Shown one piece after another: positions 48,354 to 57,224 of a DNA stretch of 64,000 nt; the first letter of the stretch is position 1, and each line of letters starts with the position of its first letter. The DNA is from Halobellus rufus. GTDB taxonomy: Archaea; Halobacteriota; Halobacteria; Halobacteriales; Haloferacaceae. The translations under genes and the position numbers were made by a program. A model generated the notes under the pieces. It had not been told where the DNA came from. It ran no database searches and saw nothing but the letters and a program-made list of their open reading frames with translations. The stretch spans positions 183,113-247,112 of the forward strand of contig NZ_BBJO01000003.1 of NCBI RefSeq assembly GCF_000739575.1. Reading direction: 5' to 3'.

Positions 48354-48887
48354 ATGGCATCCGGGTACGACGGCGTCTTCGGGGCGTTCCCCTATGCGCT
48401 GCGCTCCAGCGAGTCGCGGCTGTTCAAGTGCTACGTCCTCGCGAGCGCGCTGGCGATCGGACTCATCGCCCTGCTCGTCGGCATCGCGGTCGTCGTCCTG
48501 ATCGGCCAAACCGCCGGCGTCCCGGGCGGGTCGCTCACCCTCTCGCGCGCGTTCTACATCGTCATCGGACTGCTCGTGGTGCTTCCTGCGATCGCTCCGG
48601 TTCTCGTCGTCGCCCGGCGGCGGCGACGCGGCGAGGAGAGCTCCGCGCGCCACGAGGCGGCGCTCGCCGCGGCCGGGTTTCTCTTCCTGCTCTCGCTGTA
48701 TCTCGGGCTCGTCGCGTCGATGCCGGAGACGTTCGCGCTGGACGGCGAAACCGTGACGCGTCCGACGCCGAGCGGCGTCTTCGCCCCGGTCATCGCGGCG
48801 TTGTACGCGATCCCGCCCGTGCTCTCGTGGAGCGTGCCGCTCGCCGGAGCGGCACTCGTCGCCGCCGCCCACCGCATTTTCGGCTGA
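48354..48887 (+). CDS. Four-helix membrane protein, unknown function
   Basis: A 177-residue protein with four hydrophobic segments at about residues 26-50, 66-88, 103-122 and 143-172. A basic loop RRRRRGEESS follows the second helix. The N-terminus MASGYDGVFGAFPYALRSSESRLFKCYVL resembles a conserved haloarchaeal membrane protein, but I cannot give a family name. It is divergent from pgi and followed by a DUF5812-like gene 68 bases later. Confidence 0.65.
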   Translation: MASGYDGVFGAFPYALRSSESRLFKCYVLASALAIGLIALLVGIAVVVLIGQTAGVPGGSLTLSRAFYIVIGLLVVLPAIAPVLVVARRRRRGEESSARHEAALAAAGFLFLLSLYLGLVASMPETFALDGETVTRPTPSGVFAPVIAALYAIPPVLSWSVPLAGAALVAAAHRIFG

Positions 48888-48955
48888 GTAGGTGACTTCG
48901 ACGGGCCGACGATCGGACGAAACCCGCAAGTGCGCCGACCGACTACACGAGGGCA

Positions 48956-49486
48956 ATGACTGACGCCGATCGCGACCTCGACGAACCGAATCGAGGCGTC
49001 GCTACCGAATCCGACGAGGAAGGAGAAATCGAGGGGACGTTCCTCGTGACCGCGGCCGAACCCGACTCCGCGGTGTTGAAAAACGTCGAGAGCGGGCAGG
49101 TACACACGCTCTCGTCGAATCCCGGGGTCGAACGCGCCGACGTCGTCGAGGGCGTCGTCGCCCCCGACCCGCCGCTGAACGTCTCGTATCAACTCGTCGA
49201 GACGGCGTCTCGGCGCTCGCTCTCCGTGGAACGGAGCGACGAGCCGCCGACGGCGAAATCGAAGGAACTCGCGGCGAACCAAGCGGTCGGCGGCCTCGCG
49301 CGAGAGGAGCGCGCCGGAACGGGCGAGATCCACGTCATAACGGTGCCGGAGGACGGCACCGAGGCCGCCGTCGACGACGTCCTCGAGGACGAGGAACAGT
49401 TGCTCTCGCGGGCGGCCAGACTCGGCGTGAACCGGGTCGAAGTCCGGTCGTCGCCGGGCGTGCTGTCGGTGCGGTATATGCCGTGA
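48956..49486 (+). CDS. DUF5812-like haloarchaeal protein
   Basis: A 176-residue acidic soluble protein beginning with a charged tail, then a beta-rich segment (GTFLVTAAEPDSAVLKNV) and a C-terminal part HVITVPEDGTEAAVDDVL ending in VRSSPGVLSVRYMP. I recall this as the haloarchaeal DUF5812 family; its function is unknown. It precedes secF by 81 bases, but secF has its own promoter, so functional linkage is uncertain. Confidence 0.65.
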   Translation: MTDADRDLDEPNRGVATESDEEGEIEGTFLVTAAEPDSAVLKNVESGQVHTLSSNPGVERADVVEGVVAPDPPLNVSYQLVETASRRSLSVERSDEPPTAKSKELAANQAVGGLAREERAGTGEIHVITVPEDGTEAAVDDVLEDEEQLLSRAARLGVNRVEVRSSPGVLSVRYMP

Positions 49487-49535
49487 CGCGCTGACGGGGG
49501 CGCTCTGCGGCGGGATCGGTAGCCGAGCATAAGAA

Positions 49536-49544
49536 GGCTTATTC
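49536..49544 (+). promoter_or_regulatory. TATA box of secF-secD
   Basis: GGCTTATTC is centred 28 bases before the secF ATG, predicting a leaderless secFD mRNA. Confidence 0.5.
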
Positions 49545-49567
49545 GGCGGCGCTCTCCACCGGCATCT

Positions 49568-50455
49568 ATGGTCGAGTTTACGGTACCGGAGGTCGACTAC
49601 ACCCGGTACACGAACCGCCAGTTGGCAGCGATACCGCTCGCCATCTTGGCGGTGGCGCTCCTCGTCATCGGCGGCTGGTACGTGATGACGGGGTCGCCGG
49701 TGAACCAAGGCATCGATTTCACCGGCGGAACGGAGGTACAGGTCGCGATCGACGGCCCGCAGCAGGAGGCCGAACAGCAGATCCGAGCCGCCTTCTCCGC
49801 CGAACCCGAGAGCATCCGGTCGGTCCCCGCACAGGACGTCTACGTCGTGACGTTCCAGTCCGGTCCGGGCGCGGACTCGGTTCAGGCGTCGGAGTTGGAA
49901 CAACAGGCTGAGGACGCTGGAATCGACGTCCGGTCGATCTCGACCGTCTCGGCGAACTTCGGCGGCGACACGCAGACGCTGGCACTCGGCGGACTCGCGA
50001 TCGCGTTCGTCGGAATGAGCGTCCTCGTCTTCGCGATGTTCCGCGTCTTCGTGCCCTCGATCGCCGTCGTCATCTCCGCGTTTTCCGACATCGTGATCCC
50101 GCTGGCGTTGATGAACGTGCTCGGGATCGAACTCTCGCTCGGGACGGTCGCCGCGCTGTTGATGCTCATCGGGTACTCCGTGGACTCGGACATCCTCCTC
50201 AACAACCATATCCTCCGCCGTTCGGGTGACTTCTACGAGTCGACGTACCGGGCGATGCGGACCGGTGTGACGATGACGCTGACCTCGATCGTCGCGATGA
50301 TCGTGATGACGATCACGGCGACGCTGTTCGGCATTCAGTTGCTCGCGGCGATCGGGACGGTGCTCGTCCTCGGGCTCGCGACCGACCTTATGAACACGTA
50401 CATGCTCAATCTGAGTCTGCTTCGCTGGTACAAGTTCGAGGGGGTGAACAGCTGA
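49568..50455 (+). CDS. secF: Protein translocase subunit SecF
   Basis: A 295-residue membrane protein with six transmembrane helices: one near residues 20-40, a short periplasm-side domain, then five from about residue 135. The family motif GIDFTGGTEVQV follows the first helix. The fourth-helix region ALMNVLGIELSLGTVAALLMLIGYSVDSDILLNN matches archaeal SecF. With SecD it uses the ion gradient to help export through SecYE; archaea lack SecA. The order secF then secD is the archaeal arrangement, and the stop and next start overlap by one base. Confidence 0.95.
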   Translation: MVEFTVPEVDYTRYTNRQLAAIPLAILAVALLVIGGWYVMTGSPVNQGIDFTGGTEVQVAIDGPQQEAEQQIRAAFSAEPESIRSVPAQDVYVVTFQSGPGADSVQASELEQQAEDAGIDVRSISTVSANFGGDTQTLALGGLAIAFVGMSVLVFAMFRVFVPSIAVVISAFSDIVIPLALMNVLGIELSLGTVAALLMLIGYSVDSDILLNNHILRRSGDFYESTYRAMRTGVTMTLTSIVAMIVMTITATLFGIQLLAAIGTVLVLGLATDLMNTYMLNLSLLRWYKFEGVNS

Positions 50456-52065
50456 TGGTGGACGTCCGCGACAACTGGCGAGTGCTCCTCTTGGTCGTCT
50501 TCATCCTCGTCTCCGCGTTCGCGCTGTTCTCACCGACGCTCGGCGCCGACGGCGGTGGCGAGGGCGGCGGGAACGCCGCTGCGGAGCGCGGCATCACCAA
50601 CCTCCAGTACGGCCTCGAACTCTCGGGCGGGACCCGCGTCCGCGCGCCGCTCGTCGGCGTGACCGCCGAGGACGTCGACTTCGGCGGCGACGAGCCGCGA
50701 ACCGTCGAACAGAACGTCGCCGACGAACTCGACGGAGCCGGGCCGGCAGACGTCATCGCACGGACCAGTGCGCAGAGCGGGCAGGCGACCGCACAGCCCG
50801 GTTCGCAGGGGCCGACGAGCACGGTCGAAGTGACCGCGGAAGGCGTCAGCACTGACGACCTCGCCGCGGCCCTCGATGCGGCCGGCTACGGCTACGAGAA
50901 CACTCGAGAGGGCGTCACCGAGACCACGCGAGAGGAGGTCGTCCGCATCCTCGAGAACAAGATCAACGAGGCGGGGCTCTCCGGCGGGACCGTCCAGCAG
51001 GTGACGACCGCCCAGGGAGACGAGTACATCCTCGTCGAGGTCCCGAACCAGGACACCTCGGAGGTCCGTGACCTCGTCGGCGAACGCGGGACGGTCGTCA
51101 TCGAGGCGTACTATCCGGCCGAAAACGACAGCGGGTACAACCGCGACGTGGTCCTCCAGCAGGAGGACTTCCAGAGCATCGGCACCGCCCAAGAGAGCGA
51201 CGGCGGCGGCGCGTACGTGCCGGTGACCGTCTCCGAATCGATCGCCCCCGACTTCCAGCAGTCGATGCGGGACACCGGACTCGCCCAATCGGGCGGCACC
51301 CGCTGTGACTACGAGCGGAACCCGAACAACACCGAGCCGTGTCTCCTCCTCGTCGTCAACGGCGAGGTGACGAACGCGTTCGGGATGAGTCCCGGACTGG
51401 CAGACAGTATGCGCAGCGGCGAGTGGGCGCAGAACCCGGTCTTCCAACTGCAGACGACGAACACCTCTGAAGCGCAGGAAGTCTCGATCAACCTCCGCGC
51501 CGGCGCGCTCCCGGCGCAACTGGACTTCTCCAGTGAGAGCGGTGGGACGACCTCCTACATCTCGCCGAGCCAAGGGGCGGACTTCCGGACGAACTCGCTC
51601 ATCACCGGCATCATCGCCGTGCTCGCGGTCAGCGGGACGGTCTTCTTCCGCTACCGCGACGTCCGGGTCGCCGCGCCGATGGTCGTGACCGCGCTCTCGG
51701 AGGTCGTCATCCTCCTCGGCTTCGCGGCCGGGATCGGCTACCCGCTGGACCTCTCTGTCATCGCCGGGTTCATCGCGGTCATCGGGACCGGCGTCGACGA
51801 CCTCATCATCATCGCCGACGAGGTGATGGCCGAGGGACAGATCGACTCCCGTCGGGTCTTCCAGTCGCGGTTCCGGAAGGCCTTCTGGGTGATCGGTGCC
51901 GCGGCGGCGACGACGATCATCGCGATGTCGCCGCTGGCGGTGCTCTCGCTCGGCGACCTCCAGGGCTTCGCCATCTTCACCATCCTCGGGGTCGTCGTCG
52001 GCGTGCTCGTCACCCGACCGGCCTACGGCGACATCCTCCGGTCGCTGACGACCGTGGATCGCTGA
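50455..52065 (+). CDS. secD: Protein translocase subunit SecD
   Basis: A 536-residue partner of SecF. It has one N-terminal helix, a large extracellular domain (about residues 40-365) with GLELSGGTRVRAP and RAGALPAQLDF, then five helices from about residue 378. The membrane part contains the conserved IAGFIAVIGTGVDDLIIIADE. The start ATG at 50455 shares its first base with the secF stop (TGATG), so translation is coupled. Confidence 0.95.
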   Translation: MVDVRDNWRVLLLVVFILVSAFALFSPTLGADGGGEGGGNAAAERGITNLQYGLELSGGTRVRAPLVGVTAEDVDFGGDEPRTVEQNVADELDGAGPADVIARTSAQSGQATAQPGSQGPTSTVEVTAEGVSTDDLAAALDAAGYGYENTREGVTETTREEVVRILENKINEAGLSGGTVQQVTTAQGDEYILVEVPNQDTSEVRDLVGERGTVVIEAYYPAENDSGYNRDVVLQQEDFQSIGTAQESDGGGAYVPVTVSESIAPDFQQSMRDTGLAQSGGTRCDYERNPNNTEPCLLLVVNGEVTNAFGMSPGLADSMRSGEWAQNPVFQLQTTNTSEAQEVSINLRAGALPAQLDFSSESGGTTSYISPSQGADFRTNSLITGIIAVLAVSGTVFFRYRDVRVAAPMVVTALSEVVILLGFAAGIGYPLDLSVIAGFIAVIGTGVDDLIIIADEVMAEGQIDSRRVFQSRFRKAFWVIGAAAATTIIAMSPLAVLSLGDLQGFAIFTILGVVVGVLVTRPAYGDILRSLTTVDR

Positions 52066-52203
52066 GGTACGACAGCGCACGCCCGCCGCGGGCGGCGCGG
52101 TACCACCTTCTCGCGATCGAATCTCACCCTACAGGAATAGGCGACCGTTTAAATACGATCCCGCGACAACGACGAACTGTACTGGGCGACGACTACCACC
52201 GAA

Positions 52204-52222
52204 CCTCCGTCGGAAACGGAGG
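52204..52222 (+). promoter_or_regulatory. Leader hairpin masking a GGAGG before the DUF7511-like gene
   Basis: CCTCCGT (52204-52210) pairs perfectly with ACGGAGG (52216-52222) across CGGAA. The right arm contains GGAGG, a Shine-Dalgarno sequence 14 bases before the ATG. A TATA box (CGTTTAAATACG near 52146-52157) is far enough upstream for the hairpin to be in the leader. Opening or closing the stem could control translation. Confidence 0.45.
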
Positions 52223-52236
52223 ACGCGAGACACACA

Positions 52237-52482
52237 ATGCCCATCGACACTGATCTCCCCACCGACTCCCCGCCCGCCGACCACGGCACGCCCGCCGACA
52301 GCGCCGTCGACGACACCGGAACGGACGACCGCGAACAGGTCCTCGTCGCTCGCGTCGAGACCTACGAGGGCGACGCCGACGAGTGTACGATCTACCCCGT
52401 CGAAGCGGAGGCGGCGGCGCTGCAGACGACGTGGATCTCCGCCGAAGAGGGGTCGTTCGTCGCTCTCGACTCGATGCGGTAG
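52237..52482 (+). CDS. Small acidic DUF7511-like protein
   Basis: An 81-residue acidic protein. The first 30 residues are a Pro/Asp/Thr-rich disordered tail; the conserved part is QVLVARVETYEGDADECTIYP followed by TTWISAEEGSFVAL. I recall this small domain as a haloarchaeal family (DUF7511) of unknown function. Unlike most neighbours it has a leader of about 60 bases with an SD-containing hairpin. Confidence 0.6.
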   Translation: MPIDTDLPTDSPPADHGTPADSAVDDTGTDDREQVLVARVETYEGDADECTIYPVEAEAAALQTTWISAEEGSFVALDSMR

Positions 52483-52517
52483 CCCGCCCCCCGACGCTTC
52501 GCCGGCAGCCTCTCGCT

Positions 52518-53201
52518 TCAGAACTCCGAGAGCGCGGACTGTTCGGCGGCCGCGAGGACGTCCGCGCACGTCGACCACGACGCGCGGGCGCAGGCCGGAA
52601 GCTCGCCCGTGTCGGCCACGTACCTGCGGAGGAAGTCCCGCGTCGTCGGATCGCTCGGGTAGCCGCTGCCGAGCGGTCCGTAGTCGGCGTACTCTTCCGC
52701 TAAATCGTCGATCTCGGCGTCGCGTCGCACTTTCGCGACGACCGAGGCGGCGGCGACCAGCGGGTACGTCTCGTCGGCACGGTGTTCGGCGTGCACGTCG
52801 ATCGAGAGTGTGTCCGGGGCCGACGCCGCGACCACGCCGTCGCGGACGCGCCGCGCGAACCGCGACTCGCTGACGTCGCCCGCGTCGGTGACGACCGCGT
52901 CGCCCTCCCGAGCCACGGCGGCGATGGCCTCAGCGTGCGCCGCGACCGTCAGCGAGTTCATATCCGTCTCGGGGTCGTCGATCCGGTCGGTCGGGACGAC
53001 CGCGACGCCCACCGCGACGTCCTCGTCCGCTCGCAGTCGCTCGGCGATCGACTCGCGCGTCCCGGGCGCGAGCCGCTTCGAGTCGTCGACGTCGTCGGGG
53101 ACCGACTCGGGCGGCGCGCGCACCCCGGCGGCGACCATCGGTCCGAGCACCGGGCCCTTGCCGGCCTCGTCGCTGCCGACGATCGCGTCTTCGGGGCTCA
53201 T
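52518..53201 (-). CDS. rnhB: Ribonuclease HII
   Basis: A 227-residue RNase HII that cuts RNA in RNA-DNA hybrids and at single ribonucleotides. The active site includes Asp11 and Glu12 in GSDEAGKGPVLGPM, the aspartate in VVTDAGDV and the one after AAASVVAKVRRD. The start ATG at 53201 overlaps the pus10 stop (ATGA), so the two are coupled. The longer antisense-looking frame upstream is a shadow of pus10. Confidence 0.93.
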   Translation of the reverse strand: MSPEDAIVGSDEAGKGPVLGPMVAAGVRAPPESVPDDVDDSKRLAPGTRESIAERLRADEDVAVGVAVVPTDRIDDPETDMNSLTVAAHAEAIAAVAREGDAVVTDAGDVSESRFARRVRDGVVAASAPDTLSIDVHAEHRADETYPLVAAASVVAKVRRDAEIDDLAEEYADYGPLGSGYPSDPTTRDFLRRYVADTGELPACARASWSTCADVLAAAEQSALSEF

Positions 53202-54559
53202 TCCTCGGCGTCGGCGGAGTCCGCGGCGTCGCTTCCTTCGCCGGCCGCCTCCGCGGCGTCGGCGGCGACGCCGGGTTCGTCGAGGAAGTAGTCCTCGTCC
53301 TCGAAGGGTTCGTCCTCGCCGTAGACGCCGACGACGTCCAGCGCCGTCACTTCGGCGTCGATGCCGAGCAGTCCGGCCAGACTCGGCTCCGTACGCCCCT
53401 CGTCGCCGGAGACGAGTTCCTTGATGTACAGCCCGCCCGCGCCGTGGATCTCGACGGTCGCGTGCGTGTCGTCGTCGAGTTCGCCGCTCGCCTCGTAGAC
53501 CGCTCGCGTTCGCGTGAGGCTCGCCCGCCGGTGGTCGACGCGGTGCGGCGTGTACTGCTCGATCGTCGCGCCTTCGAGTTCGTCGAGCGCCTCCGCGAAC
53601 GCGTCGCCGTCGACGGGCGAACCGAACTGGACTTCGGCCCGATAGCGCTTCGAGGCGTCGAGCTTCTTGACGCGCTCGACCATCTCGTAGTCCGCGAGCC
53701 GGAGGCCCTCGACCTCGGCGCGGCCCTCCGCGAAGGCGTTGATGTCGCCCTCTAACCGCTCGACGTCGATCCGGCGGCGGCGCGGTTCCATCACCTCGAT
53801 GACGAACGGGCGACCGGTTCCGAGCATCCGCGCGTCGACGTCCTCTCTCCCGGCGCCGTGGAACTTCGTGTCCGTCCCGTCCATCACGTCGCTGACGATC
53901 GGCGCGGTCAGCCCCTCGACGCTGTCCTGATAGAGGTAGCCCGTCCCGTCGCACTTCTCACAGGGCTGCTTGCCGACGTAGCCCGAGCCCTGGCAGGCGT
54001 TGCAGGGCCACTCGGTCTGCGGGATGTCGCGTTCGAGCTTCCGGTAGCGGCCGTAGACGAACGCCGAGTGGACGTCGACGTCGACCGCGTCGGCCTCCAG
54101 ATCGAGCGTGAACTGGACGTCGGGACGGCCGAAGTCGACGTCGGTGTCGGTGAGGCGTCCGACGCGCTTTCCGACCTCGCGGTTGAACTCGGACTTGAAC
54201 AGTTCGCCCGCGTCCTCTGGCAGGCCCGCGCCCTCTCGAAGCAGTATCTCGTTCTCCTCGATCAGCGGCGGGGTTCGCGTGCCGACCTGGTAGGTGTCGA
54301 ACTCGACGCCCTCGATCGCCTCGGCGCAGCGCTCTGCCCACTCGTCGAACTCCGCACAGCGGCCCTCACACACCCAGCAGTCGGCCGTGTCGACCGGCTC
54401 GTACGGCTCGTCGTCGTCGAGCGCGGCCGCGATCCGGAGGCTCTTGCCCCGCTCGGCGTTCGTCAGCCCGAAGCTCCGATCCGCGAAGGCCCGACCGAGA
54501 CAGGCGTCACAGACTGGTTCCTGCGCGGCGAGCGCGCGGGCGTCGGCGAGAATGCTCAT
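53198..54559 (-). CDS. pus10: tRNA pseudouridine(54/55) synthase Pus10
   Basis: A 453-residue archaeal Pus10, which makes pseudouridine at tRNA positions 54 and 55. Zinc cysteine pairs are visible near the N-terminus (CDACLGRAF, CWVCEGRC) and again as CNACQGSG and CEKCDGTG. The catalytic aspartate is in DARMLGTGRPF, followed by VEVMEPRRRR-type sequence. The C-terminus has an acidic Ala/Asp tail. ATG 54559 (MSILADARAL) was chosen; an earlier in-frame start adds only polar sequence. The trmY gene, whose enzyme methylates pseudouridine 54, lies 2.7 kb away. Confidence 0.92.
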   Translation of the reverse strand: MSILADARALAAQEPVCDACLGRAFADRSFGLTNAERGKSLRIAAALDDDEPYEPVDTADCWVCEGRCAEFDEWAERCAEAIEGVEFDTYQVGTRTPPLIEENEILLREGAGLPEDAGELFKSEFNREVGKRVGRLTDTDVDFGRPDVQFTLDLEADAVDVDVHSAFVYGRYRKLERDIPQTEWPCNACQGSGYVGKQPCEKCDGTGYLYQDSVEGLTAPIVSDVMDGTDTKFHGAGREDVDARMLGTGRPFVIEVMEPRRRRIDVERLEGDINAFAEGRAEVEGLRLADYEMVERVKKLDASKRYRAEVQFGSPVDGDAFAEALDELEGATIEQYTPHRVDHRRASLTRTRAVYEASGELDDDTHATVEIHGAGGLYIKELVSGDEGRTEPSLAGLLGIDAEVTALDVVGVYGEDEPFEDEDYFLDEPGVAADAAEAAGEGSDAADSADAEE

Positions 54560-54721
54560 AGGCGTATCTGTGGGGGTGTTCGCTTTGTTCTTGTCCTTTC
54601 GCCGTCGTGCCTGAGAGTTGGAGTCAGCGACGTTTCCAGATGGATGCGCCGCGTCCATCGACGTCTCGCTCGTTTCACTCCCCGGACGCCCACCCGCCGC
54701 CGTTCGACGGTCAGCAATCGC

Positions 54722-55366
54722 CTAGCCGACGACGCCGGCAACGCCGAGCAGCCACCACAGCGTGACGAGTGCGAGCACACTCACCGTCAGCGTGCCGAGG
54801 AAGACGGCGAGCCCCAACCCGAGCACGACGCGCCGGTCCCGACGTACGTCGTCCTCGGTCGGGCCGGTCAGCCGTCGTTCGAGCAGTCGGACGTTCCGGT
54901 CGTTCGCGCGCCAGACCGCGTCGAAGGCGTCGCCGACGAGCGGGATCGATCCGAGCACGGCGTCGACGGCGACGTTCAGGACCATCCGCGCGAGCGTCGC
55001 CCGCGGCGCGCCGAGCGCGGCGGCCTCGGCGACGACGTACGCCGACGCGGCCGTGGCGGTCGCGTCGCCGACGCCCGGCAGCAGTCCCAAGATCGGGTCG
55101 AGCCCGATCCGCACGTTCGTCCGCGGGATCTCGAACGCGCTGTCGAGCAGGCTGCTCAGCCGTCGCAGGCGGTCCAGTCGCGCCGCCGCGTCGGGCGCGC
55201 GGCTATCGAGTGTGTCGAGGTCGACGCCGACGCCGTCGGCATCGGCGGTGTCGTCACCGGTGAGGACACCGTCCTCGGTGCGTTCCTCGCGGTTCGTCCG
55301 GTCCACAGTCGCTCGTCGGCGCGAACGCGCTTCGGTGTTCCGGCGATTTCGCCGCGGTTCGGACAC
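54722..55366 (-). CDS. DUF4112 membrane protein
   Basis: A 214-residue protein. The first 55 residues are charged and probably cytoplasmic. The conserved part contains IPRTNVRIGLDPILGLLPGVGD and IPLVGDAFDAVWRAN, the DUF4112 hallmarks, with two membrane-interacting segments and a final transmembrane helix pair near residues 180-210. Function is unknown. It is divergent from the ABC transporter genes (71-base gap). Confidence 0.8.
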   Translation of the reverse strand: MSEPRRNRRNTEARSRRRATVDRTNREERTEDGVLTGDDTADADGVGVDLDTLDSRAPDAAARLDRLRRLSSLLDSAFEIPRTNVRIGLDPILGLLPGVGDATATAASAYVVAEAAALGAPRATLARMVLNVAVDAVLGSIPLVGDAFDAVWRANDRNVRLLERRLTGPTEDDVRRDRRVVLGLGLAVFLGTLTVSVLALVTLWWLLGVAGVVG

Positions 55367-55437
55367 CCACGGCGGACCGAGCGGTCGCCGTCGGACTTCG
55401 TGGTCCTTAGGTCCACGCGGTGCCGAGCGGTGAACGA

Positions 55438-56397
55438 ATGGAGCCCGCGATCGAGATCCGCGACTTGCGGAAGTCCTACGGAGACGTACAGGCGCTCGAC
55501 GGCGTCGACCTCACGGTCCCGCGTGGGTCGTTCTTCGGTCTCCTCGGCCCGAACGGGGCGGGGAAGACGACGTTCATCAACGTCCTCGTCGGACTCGTCC
55601 GCAAGAGCGGCGGCGAGGCGCGAGTGTTCGGCCACGACGTCGAGGACGACTACCGCGAGGCCCGCGACAGCATCGGCCTCGCGCCCCAGGAGTTCAACGT
55701 CGACCGCTTCTTCCCGATCAGCGAGGTGCTCGAACACAAGGCCGGATACCACGGGATCCCCCGCGAGCGCGCCGCCGAACGAGCTGAGGAGGTCCTCAAG
55801 CGCGTCGGCATCTACGACAAGCGCGACACGCGCTTCGACTGGCTCTCCGGCGGGATGAAGCGCCGGTTTATGCTCGCTCGGGCGCTCATCACCGAGCCCG
55901 ACCTGTTGATCCTCGACGAGCCGACCGCCGGGGTCGACGTCCAACTCCGCCACGAGCTTTGGGATACCATCGTCGACCTGAACCAGCGGGGAACGACGAT
56001 CCTGCTCACGACGCATTACATCGAGGAGGCCGAGCGGCTCTGCGACGAGGTCGCGATCCTCGATTCCGGCCGCGTCCTCGACGTCGCCAGCCCCGAGGAG
56101 CTGATGGACCGCGGCACCGACGACGTCGTGATACAGTTGCGCGACGAGCCGACCGCAGTCCCGGACTTCACCGCGCACGACGACCGGATCGAGTCGGTCG
56201 ACCTCGACGGGACGCGCCTCGTCGTGACCGCCAGACAGGGCGGTCTCGTCGCCCCCGACGTCGTCAGCCTCCTCGACGAGGGCGGCCACGAGATCGTCGA
56301 CCTCGAAATCCAGCGCACGTCGCTCGAAGAGGTGTTCGTCGAGATGACGCGCGCGGACGAAGACGGACGTGCGACGCCGGAGGTGGCGAGCCGATGA
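55438..56397 (+). CDS. ABC-2 type exporter, ATP-binding subunit
   Basis: A 319-residue ABC ATPase with Walker A GPNGAGKTT, signature LSGGMKRRFMLARA, Walker B LLILDEPTAGVD and the switch His in LLTTHYIEEAE. The C-terminal 80 residues match the DrrA/YadG type of exporters. The substrate is unknown. It overlaps the permease gene by ATGA (56394-56397). The ATG at 55438 was preferred over one six codons earlier because MEPAIEIRDLRKSYG is the normal family start. Confidence 0.92.
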   Translation: MEPAIEIRDLRKSYGDVQALDGVDLTVPRGSFFGLLGPNGAGKTTFINVLVGLVRKSGGEARVFGHDVEDDYREARDSIGLAPQEFNVDRFFPISEVLEHKAGYHGIPRERAAERAEEVLKRVGIYDKRDTRFDWLSGGMKRRFMLARALITEPDLLILDEPTAGVDVQLRHELWDTIVDLNQRGTTILLTTHYIEEAERLCDEVAILDSGRVLDVASPEELMDRGTDDVVIQLRDEPTAVPDFTAHDDRIESVDLDGTRLVVTARQGGLVAPDVVSLLDEGGHEIVDLEIQRTSLEEVFVEMTRADEDGRATPEVASR

Positions 56398-57161
56398 GCG
56401 TCGATACGACCGGCTTCCTCGCGCTGCTGCGGCGCGAGATCCTCCGCTTTCTCCGCCGCCCGCGGAACACCTTCCTGCCGCCCTTCATCACCAACGTCCT
56501 GTACTTCTCGGTCTTCGGGGTGATCCTCGGCGAGCGCATCGATCAGATCGCCGGCGTCCCGTACATCCTCTTTATCCTCCCGGGTCTCGTCGTCCTCGGC
56601 GCGATCTCGAACGCTTTCGAGAACACCTCGTTCAACATCTTCCACGGCCGCTGGAACCGCTACATCGAGGAGGTGCTCACCTCGCCGCTGTCGTACGGGA
56701 CGATGGTCGGCGCGTACGTCCTCGCGGCCGCGATCCGCGGGGCGATCGTCGGCACGCTCATCGCGCTCATCGGCGCGTTCTTCACGGACGTCGGGGTCGT
56801 CCGTCCCCTGTATCTCGTCGCGTTCGGCGTCGTCATCACCGCGCTGTTCGCGAGCCTCGGCGTCGTCGCCGGGCTCTGGGCCGACGACTTCGACGACCTC
56901 ACGATGCTGAATCAGTTCATCCTCCGGCCGCTGGTGTTCTTCGGCGGCGTCTTCTACTCGCTGAACGAATTGCCGGCGGCGGTCCAGCAGGTGTCGCTGC
57001 TGAACCCGATGATCTACATGGTCAACGGCGTTCGCTACGGATTCCTCGGCGTCAGCGAGGTCGATCCGAACGCCTCGCTGGCGGTCTTGGCCGGGCTCAC
57101 CGTCGTCGTTCTCGCGATCGACGTCGCGCTCTTCCGCCGGGGCTACGGGCTGGCAGAGTAG
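56394..57161 (+). CDS. ABC-2 type exporter, permease subunit
   Basis: A 255-residue permease with about six transmembrane helices, the ABC2_membrane family. The amphipathic N-terminus LLRREILRFLRRPRNTFLPPF and the GVFYSLNELPAAVQQVSLLNPMIYMVNGVRY loop are typical. It forms the membrane half of the exporter encoded with the overlapping ATPase gene. YadH-type permeases move polysaccharides, drugs or lipids; the substrate here is not known. Confidence 0.92.
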   Translation: MSVDTTGFLALLRREILRFLRRPRNTFLPPFITNVLYFSVFGVILGERIDQIAGVPYILFILPGLVVLGAISNAFENTSFNIFHGRWNRYIEEVLTSPLSYGTMVGAYVLAAAIRGAIVGTLIALIGAFFTDVGVVRPLYLVAFGVVITALFASLGVVAGLWADDFDDLTMLNQFILRPLVFFGGVFYSLNELPAAVQQVSLLNPMIYMVNGVRYGFLGVSEVDPNASLAVLAGLTVVVLAIDVALFRRGYGLAE

Positions 57162-57224
57162 CCCCGCACGTCCCACTCGCGGCGTGAACGACCGACTCTT
57201 GGTGTTCCGGCCGCGAGACGTCGT

